A stretch of 24,634 nt of DNA from a virus, in IMG/VR virus record IMGVR_UViG_3300011114_000517, positions 1 to 24,634 of that record. The stretch is one strand, 5' to 3'. The notes below the pieces were generated by a model. It had not been told where the DNA came from, searched no databases, and worked only from the letters and a program-made list of their open reading frames with translations. Of the stretch, positions 20,180-24,634 are shown in pieces. Both the position numbers and the translations under genes were made by a program. Each line of letters starts with the position of its first letter. The first letter of the stretch is position 1.

Positions 20180-21079
20180 TCAGCGAATCTTGCCCGCTTG
20201 CCGCGCTGCTTTCCAGTTCTGGTAGCTTCCGTGGAACTCGCCCTTAGAGTCCACCTTGAAATCAGAACCGCTGGCAGCGCCGCGTATCGGGCTGATTGGC
20301 GCTGGTGCTTTGGATCGTGTAACAGACTGAACAGACTGAGCAGACTCAGCGGGCTTTTCCAGCCGCGCTTCCAGTTTCCCAATTTCACGAATAGCAGTAA
20401 TTAGAGGCATTTCATTCAGCTTGAGCGCAAAATCCTCGTTCTCTGCAAGGTGGTATAGGATTCTTGGTCCGATATCACTTTCAAGAATGGCATCCCGGAT
20501 CGCGTCGCTTACGGTCACCGTGGAACTTTCAACCATCTCTGCAAAGTCCGGGATTTCTGCTTTCGTCGCTTTCAAACGAGTTTCCCAGCCCTTTATGAGC
20601 TTGGCCTGTTCGACCGCGGCGCGTTTCTCAGCGTCCTGCCTGTCTCTGTTTGTTAATGCTGCCTCTGCGGAATATTCAGCTAATGCCTCGGCATACTCAA
20701 AGGCATCGGTGAATTGCTCAGGTTTTGGCTTTGCGTCTGCGGGAGATTTGGCTTCCGGTTTTGCGCCGCCTTCTAACTCTTTTACCCGAGCCTCTAGCGT
20801 TTCTCTGGCCTCGCGTTCCTTTTGTGCTTCGGCTTTCGCCTGGTCGCGGGCTTTTGATAGCGTCGAGAACCGTCGTTCAAGTTTGGGATTCTGTTTCTTT
20901 TCATCTGTTGCTTCTGGTTCACTCTGCTCGACTTCGACTTCCGGCTCCGATTGCTCGGCCTCGGAAGGTGCGCGTTCAGCTAATCCCAGCTTTTCTGCAT
21001 TAAATGCTTCCAGAGTTTCGCTGGTAACAATGTTTCCAGCTTGCTTTGGTTCGGTGACTTCGTTTTGCGTGTCGGCCAT
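20180..21079 (-). CDS. Scaffolding protein (299 aa)
   Basis: The protein is highly charged and mostly helical, with long coiled-coil stretches rich in Glu, Lys, Ala and Gln (KARDQAKAEAQKEREARETL, later EELA/KAEI-type repeats). The C-terminus SKGEFHGSYQNWKAARQAGK is the pattern I associate with scaffolds of this phage group. It stands between portal and coat, as in P22, and would direct shell assembly and leave the procapsid. The start is uncertain: ATG 21079 is used here, but TTG 21088 has GGAG closer (4 bases) than the ATG (13 bases). Confidence 0.8.
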   Translation of the reverse strand: MADTQNEVTEPKQAGNIVTSETLEAFNAEKLGLAERAPSEAEQSEPEVEVEQSEPEATDEKKQNPKLERRFSTLSKARDQAKAEAQKEREARETLEARVKELEGGAKPEAKSPADAKPKPEQFTDAFEYAEALAEYSAEAALTNRDRQDAEKRAAVEQAKLIKGWETRLKATKAEIPDFAEMVESSTVTVSDAIRDAILESDIGPRILYHLAENEDFALKLNEMPLITAIREIGKLEARLEKPAESAQSVQSVTRSKAPAPISPIRGAASGSDFKVDSKGEFHGSYQNWKAARQAGKIR

Positions 21080-21101
21080 ATTATTCAATAAGCTCCGGTT
21101 C

Positions 21102-21116
21102 CCGCAAAACCTGCGG
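21102..21116 (-). other. Short hairpin just before the scaffold ribosome site
   Basis: CCGCA (21102-21106) pairs with TGCGG (21112-21116), a five-base stem with a five-base loop. It ends five bases upstream of GGAG (21093-21096) on the minus strand. It is weak and might only affect scaffold translation. Confidence 0.3.
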
Positions 21117-21144
21117 TGTGGTTTTTTATACTCTTTTAATCTAT

Positions 21145-23256
21145 TTATTGTCTAGTAATTAATGGATTTGAACCTTGCTCAATGTCTTGAGCTGCGGTTT
21201 GGGCAAACTGGTATTGCTCCAGGTTGCGCCGGTCGATCTCGGCCATCAGTCGACTGGTGTCCATGTGATGCAGCATTAGCTGGACGATAGCGTCGATTTC
21301 CGTCTTGTTCTGGCTGGTAATTGCCCGCGTGTTTTGGTCGTTAACCCTAACCTCGGACATCGTTTCCGTGTTGTGCGCCCGGGCGGTTACGTCCATCAGC
21401 TTCCTTCGGTTTGCCCCTTCTTCCTTAATTTGGGCAATAGATCCGCGGTTGTCAATCTCGAGCTGCATCGCCATCATCTGCTGCTTCATTTGCTCGATGG
21501 TCTGTTTTCCCTGCGCGAGCTGCATCTGCACCTGCGGCGGGATTGGGCTTTTATCGTCAATCTGCGCCAGCGGGTTGCTGGCAGCCAGCCGGTCGGCAAT
21601 GACATCCGCGCCGGGAAAGTCCATATTCCGGAAAATCAAATCGCCAGCAATCTTAAACAGATCCTGATTGGCCATCATGGGAGCCATTGCTTCTACAGCC
21701 TGCTGGCGCTTGCTGTTGTAGCCGGGACCGGTGTCCATCACCACATCGTATTCGCCTACCGTAATGTCGTTCAAAACCTGGCCGACAGCCGTTTTCTCAT
21801 TGATCGTAATCAGGTCAGGCTGACCATCGTCACCAATAATTCGCATTACCCGCTGACCGTCGTAGATTTTGGGTATCAGATCAAGAATGATTTTGCCGGT
21901 AAATTTAATGCTGCGCGTCAGGTTGTCGTAGTAATGGAAGTTCGACATGTCCCCTTGCTGCTGTGCACCATTTAGAGCCTTGCCGCTGACATTACCGGGC
22001 ATCTGTTGAGCAGGATCGAATATGCCCAGCACAGTTTGCAAGTCATCAGATATGGCGGCAGCCGCAGTCATCACGCCAGCGGGCGGCGGCTCAGGCTGTA
22101 GACGGACGGGAACGGGCGCTGTCCGACCATCAATGTCCGTCTGCTTGTAGCGCAGCACAGGCGAGGATCTGACGTTCGCCGCAGCCCACTCTGTCTCGTG
22201 TCCTTCGTCTTGACCTTCGGCCAGCAGCCACTTTGCTTTCGGAGCCAAAGCAACCGATTCGGTCATGCTGGTACGCCAAAAGTTATACATGCGCTGCGGA
22301 TCTTTGGCGAACCGCACGAGCCCGAATTTCTTGCGCTTATCGTCGACGATCACTTGCTGCCCATAAACCGGCACGATAGGAATAAACCGTCCCGGCCAAT
22401 CGCGTTCTTCCAGGACTTCCATCGTGGTTAGCTTGCACCACTTAATCACTTTCTTGTAGCTCGGGCGCTCGCCAACAATAGTAATGCCAGCAAATGCCAA
22501 TATTTCCGCGCTTGGCAATTCGTCCTTAAATATTTTCGTACCGTCTGACAGCAGGACAAGCGTTGCCTTTTTGCGCTCAATATAGAAATACTCGGCAATG
22601 CGGATATCTTCCTTTGTCATCCATTCGCTTGAATCGTCACCAGTAGCCCTCGGCTGGAATCCTTGCCCATCGTCCTTGCCCGGATACATCTGTCTAAATT
22701 GCTCTTTTGGAATCATCGTGGTGATGATTGCCCGTTCAGCATCAGATCCATCGGGCGCCGTACTGTTGGGATCGAAATAAACCGTGAACGGGTTTTCTAC
22801 CGGCTTAATCAGTATCTCTTGGTCGAACGAATCCTCGCGCATGTATTCAGTCACCACGCGCCAATATCCCCAGCCCATCCTGACCGAGTAATCGAAAGCG
22901 TTGTCATAGGCATGGTCTGCGTTGCTGTTTAGCTCAATGTGCCTGGTAATGCCTTCAATCACGCTTGCAACCTTTGCGTCGGCCTGCGTGTTGGTCGGAT
23001 GCACTTTAATACGCGGGCGCTGCTGGCGCTGTTGGTTGGTGACCTGCCGGATATAAGCGTCAATCTTGTTGATCGTCAGACACGGCCTAGCCTCAAGATT
23101 CCGGCTGTTCTGGATCTCGGTCGGCCACTGATCGCCAGCGGCAAACTTTAAGTCCTCCAGCGCTTCCATCCGGTTGCTTGAGTCTGCATCGCCGCACAGA
23201 CGCAGGAACTTGACCGCTTCCTCTATCCTCGGATCGTTGTCAAATTGGCTGTTCAT
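21145..23256 (-). CDS. Portal protein, P22 family (703 aa)
   Basis: The start at ATG 23256 is chosen because it forms an ATGA overlap with the terminase stop; a GTG at 23265 is the other choice. The protein opens with DPRIEEAVKFLRLCGDADSS, then FAAGDQWPTEIQNSRNLEAR and RPCLTINKIDAYIRQVTNQQ, the P22-type portal pattern. Further blocks are RMGWGYWRVVTEYMRED, NPFTVYFDPNSTAPDGSDAE and MYNFWRTSMTESVALAPK. The last 130 residues are helical and rich in Gln and Met (QMKQQMMAMQLEIDN), like the long barrel of P22 gp1. Twelve copies form the DNA channel that binds terminase during packaging and gp4 afterwards. Confidence 0.9.
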   Translation of the reverse strand: MNSQFDNDPRIEEAVKFLRLCGDADSSNRMEALEDLKFAAGDQWPTEIQNSRNLEARPCLTINKIDAYIRQVTNQQRQQRPRIKVHPTNTQADAKVASVIEGITRHIELNSNADHAYDNAFDYSVRMGWGYWRVVTEYMREDSFDQEILIKPVENPFTVYFDPNSTAPDGSDAERAIITTMIPKEQFRQMYPGKDDGQGFQPRATGDDSSEWMTKEDIRIAEYFYIERKKATLVLLSDGTKIFKDELPSAEILAFAGITIVGERPSYKKVIKWCKLTTMEVLEERDWPGRFIPIVPVYGQQVIVDDKRKKFGLVRFAKDPQRMYNFWRTSMTESVALAPKAKWLLAEGQDEGHETEWAAANVRSSPVLRYKQTDIDGRTAPVPVRLQPEPPPAGVMTAAAAISDDLQTVLGIFDPAQQMPGNVSGKALNGAQQQGDMSNFHYYDNLTRSIKFTGKIILDLIPKIYDGQRVMRIIGDDGQPDLITINEKTAVGQVLNDITVGEYDVVMDTGPGYNSKRQQAVEAMAPMMANQDLFKIAGDLIFRNMDFPGADVIADRLAASNPLAQIDDKSPIPPQVQMQLAQGKQTIEQMKQQMMAMQLEIDNRGSIAQIKEEGANRRKLMDVTARAHNTETMSEVRVNDQNTRAITSQNKTEIDAIVQLMLHHMDTSRLMAEIDRRNLEQYQFAQTAAQDIEQGSNPLITRQ

Positions 23257-24530
23257 CCCATCCACCCCGCATTTTCAAATTGTTGAATTCTAGGCTTCCG
23301 CGGCTTCCGCGGCTCGTTGACCATCAGGCCGATGTAGCGGAAAGCGTCTGCGCCGTGGCTGTATTCGTCGTGCAGCGGCGACTTGCTGAAGCTGCCGTAT
23401 GCGTCGGTTTCATACCGATAATGGCGCAGGCAATTGATGCCATCGGCTGCGTTCTCACGATCAAACCAGCAGTTAGGGAATATGGTGCGTGCTGCGTTGA
23501 TGCTGTCGACAACCGGCACCTTTGGAATGATGTTCACCCGGTAGCCTGCGGCACGCACGATCTCCTCAATAGACTTGCCGTTCGCTGCCAGTGTCTTATT
23601 CTCAGCATCATGCGGTAGCCATAGCGTGTCGTAGACGTAACCGAACTTCTGCATCTCGGCCAGATACCAACTCATTGTCTGCTGGTTGTTCTCAATGTAA
23701 CGAATCAACCGGGTTTCCATCCCAACGAATTGCAGGAACCAGATGGCAGTAGCGTCCGACCAGCCCAAGTCAAAGATGGCATGCACAGGCTTGGACGGGT
23801 CGTATATGACCCTTGTCAAACGGCCTTGAATATCGGCCATCTGCACTTCCTTAGCAAATATCGCGCCGTCCACGTTTTGCCTACACAGACCCTCCCAGAC
23901 GTTGTTGTACGCTTCGGAGTCGCGGTTCTTGAGCGCATCCTTCTCAAGCTCCAGCGTATGCGGAAACCACGGATTGTCGTCCCAGTTTACCTTTTGCACC
24001 ACGCAGTCATCAGGAGGTTTTAAGACAAACCGTTCGTAAGTCTCGTCGGTCTCGAGCTCCGGGTTAAACGAGATCCATATCTCGCTGTTGTCCTTGCGGA
24101 TCGTCGGTATCAGCACGTTCCAGCTTAACCGGCTGACCGACTGCGCTTCCTCGACCCATACAATGTCGCAGCCTTCGTAGCTTTTGATGTTGCTGATGTT
24201 GTTCTTCAACCCTGCGAACAGAAATTCGGTGCCGTTACTGCCCCGGATGCTGGCCTGCGTGATCTCGTAAAACCCCAGCAAGCCCATAGACTCAATCTGA
24301 TCGCACAGCAGCTTGTGCACCGAGTCTTTGATGCTGGTCTGGTATTCGCGGGCGCAGAGAATGCGTAGCGGAGATTTCGCACCTAAGATGAGCAATGCTC
24401 GGCTGATCCCCCAGGATTTAGCGCCGCCCCTGCCACCGTAAAGCACCCGGTATCGGCAGTGTTCAGGCTCAAACAGGCAATTCAGCTTCCTCGGAAACTC
24501 AGCGCCCGCAAAGACTGACTCGAGGTTCAT
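23253..24530 (-). CDS. Terminase large subunit (Terminase_3 / PBSX-type)
   Basis: This 425-residue packaging motor has Walker A YGGRGGAKS (31-39) with K38, Walker B IVWVEEA (123-129) with E127/E128, and coupling motif SFNP (154-157). The nuclease half carries D254 (IFDLGWSDATAIW), D308 (LPHDAE) and D388/D395 (HDEYSHGADAFRY), which make the RNaseH-like metal site. It drives DNA through the portal and cuts the concatemer. The C-terminus PRKPRKPRIQQ is basic, coded by a short 9-base tandem repeat (CTTCCGCGG twice on the plus strand). Start and stop overlap both neighbours by ATGA. Confidence 0.92.
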   Translation of the reverse strand: MNLESVFAGAEFPRKLNCLFEPEHCRYRVLYGGRGGAKSWGISRALLILGAKSPLRILCAREYQTSIKDSVHKLLCDQIESMGLLGFYEITQASIRGSNGTEFLFAGLKNNISNIKSYEGCDIVWVEEAQSVSRLSWNVLIPTIRKDNSEIWISFNPELETDETYERFVLKPPDDCVVQKVNWDDNPWFPHTLELEKDALKNRDSEAYNNVWEGLCRQNVDGAIFAKEVQMADIQGRLTRVIYDPSKPVHAIFDLGWSDATAIWFLQFVGMETRLIRYIENNQQTMSWYLAEMQKFGYVYDTLWLPHDAENKTLAANGKSIEEIVRAAGYRVNIIPKVPVVDSINAARTIFPNCWFDRENAADGINCLRHYRYETDAYGSFSKSPLHDEYSHGADAFRYIGLMVNEPRKPRKPRIQQFENAGWMG

Positions 24531-24634
24531 GCCCGCGGCTTGGGATCAACGAATATGACCTTGATGCCCTTAATTTTGGTGCCATCAGCGTTTGCAAATT
24601 GAGTGGTGTTTGTCTCCGACCACCGCATCTGCGC
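24527..24634 (-). CDS. C-terminal end of a gene before terL (partial), candidate small terminase
   Basis: An open frame of 35 codons enters from the window edge and ends at TGA 24527-24529, overlapping the terminase ATG as ATGA. The visible part (RWSETNTTQFANADGTKIKG, then IKVIFVDPKPRA) ends in a strand and a Pro/Arg tail. The position directly before TerL is where the small terminase subunit usually lies, but the piece is too short to identify it. A separate packaging-related protein is equally possible. Confidence 0.45.
   Translation of the reverse strand, partial: AQMRWSETNTTQFANADGTKIKGIKVIFVDPKPRA

Noticed and set aside
21117-21144. Promoter for scaffold and coat after the portal gene (TAGACA and TATAAA on the minus strand)
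   Set aside because: Spacing is about 19 bases, the -35 match is imperfect and part of it overlaps the portal stop region. Too weak to call.
20421-21155. Plus-strand open frame (244 codons) rich in Ser, Ala and Phe
   Set aside because: It is the mirror of the charged scaffold gene; Glu/Lys/Ala codons read backwards give Ser/Phe/Ala. No independent support.
21334-21975. Plus-strand frame of 213 codons opposite the portal gene
   Set aside because: Leu/His-rich mirror frame without motif or ribosome site; the portal call on the other strand is firm.
23295-23312. Tandem CTTCCGCGG repeat as a regulatory or recombination site
   Set aside because: It only codes the PRKPRKP tail of the terminase, is two units long and has no further copies noticed.
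1-24634. tRNA genes, IS elements, integrase or attachment sites
   Set aside because: No cloverleaf-like sequence, transposase, recombinase or terminal repeats were seen by reading both strands; a dedicated search could still find a small feature.

Overview
The window is part of a tailed double-stranded DNA bacteriophage genome, or a prophage stretch containing no host genes. It has a P22-like (podovirus-type) virion gene set: a terminase large subunit, a P22-type portal, scaffold, P22-type coat, gp4- and gp10-like tail accessory proteins and three probable DNA-ejection proteins. Genes are packed with almost no spacing and nearly all start and stop codons overlap (ATGA or TAATG). No integrase, repressor, tRNA, IS element or CRISPR array was seen. 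The host cannot be read from the sequence. The Lar-like protein and the phage families present fit a Gram-negative, probably proteobacterial, host, and several tail-fibre families resemble those of aquatic phages; both points are inference.

Plus-strand half (1 to 5021): the end of an unknown gene and two small genes, then a recombination/replication cassette of a Sak4-like ATPase (655-1422), a DUF669 SSB-like protein (1425-1925) and a Cas4/RecB-like Fe-S PD-(D/E)XK nuclease (1971-3092). These look like a single-strand annealing or strand-exchange system working with an exonuclease. A strong hairpin with a GCAA loop (1933-1956) lies just before the ribosome site of the nuclease gene. Nine short genes (3089-5021) follow, joined to the nuclease gene and to each other only by 4-base ATGA overlaps. 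They include a zinc-ribbon protein, a Lar-like restriction-alleviation protein and a one-helix membrane peptide.

Minus-strand half (24634 down to 4995): the late operon, read right to left. Packaging and head: partial gene, TerL, portal, scaffold, coat, a small probable virion protein, then an intrinsic terminator (18403-18433). Adsorption cassette: a small beta-rich protein, a tail-fibre protein, a glycine-rich tip-like protein and two small fibre-associated proteins. Tail neck: gp4-like and gp10-like proteins, a C1q/TNF-like jelly-roll protein and a cupin-fold protein. Ejection: three proteins of 264, 483 and 749 residues. Then a collar-domain fibre and the lysis genes (membrane/coiled-coil protein, holin, M15 peptidase endolysin). 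The two operons meet tail to tail and overlap by 27 bases at 4995-5021, so their promoters lie outside the window.

The most unusual feature is a beta-rich module of 60 to 68 residues that occurs three times: twice in tandem inside the gp10-like protein and once inside the neighbouring gp4-like protein. Each host fold appears to be interrupted at a loop. It looks like a mobile domain that has spread between two adjacent neck proteins.
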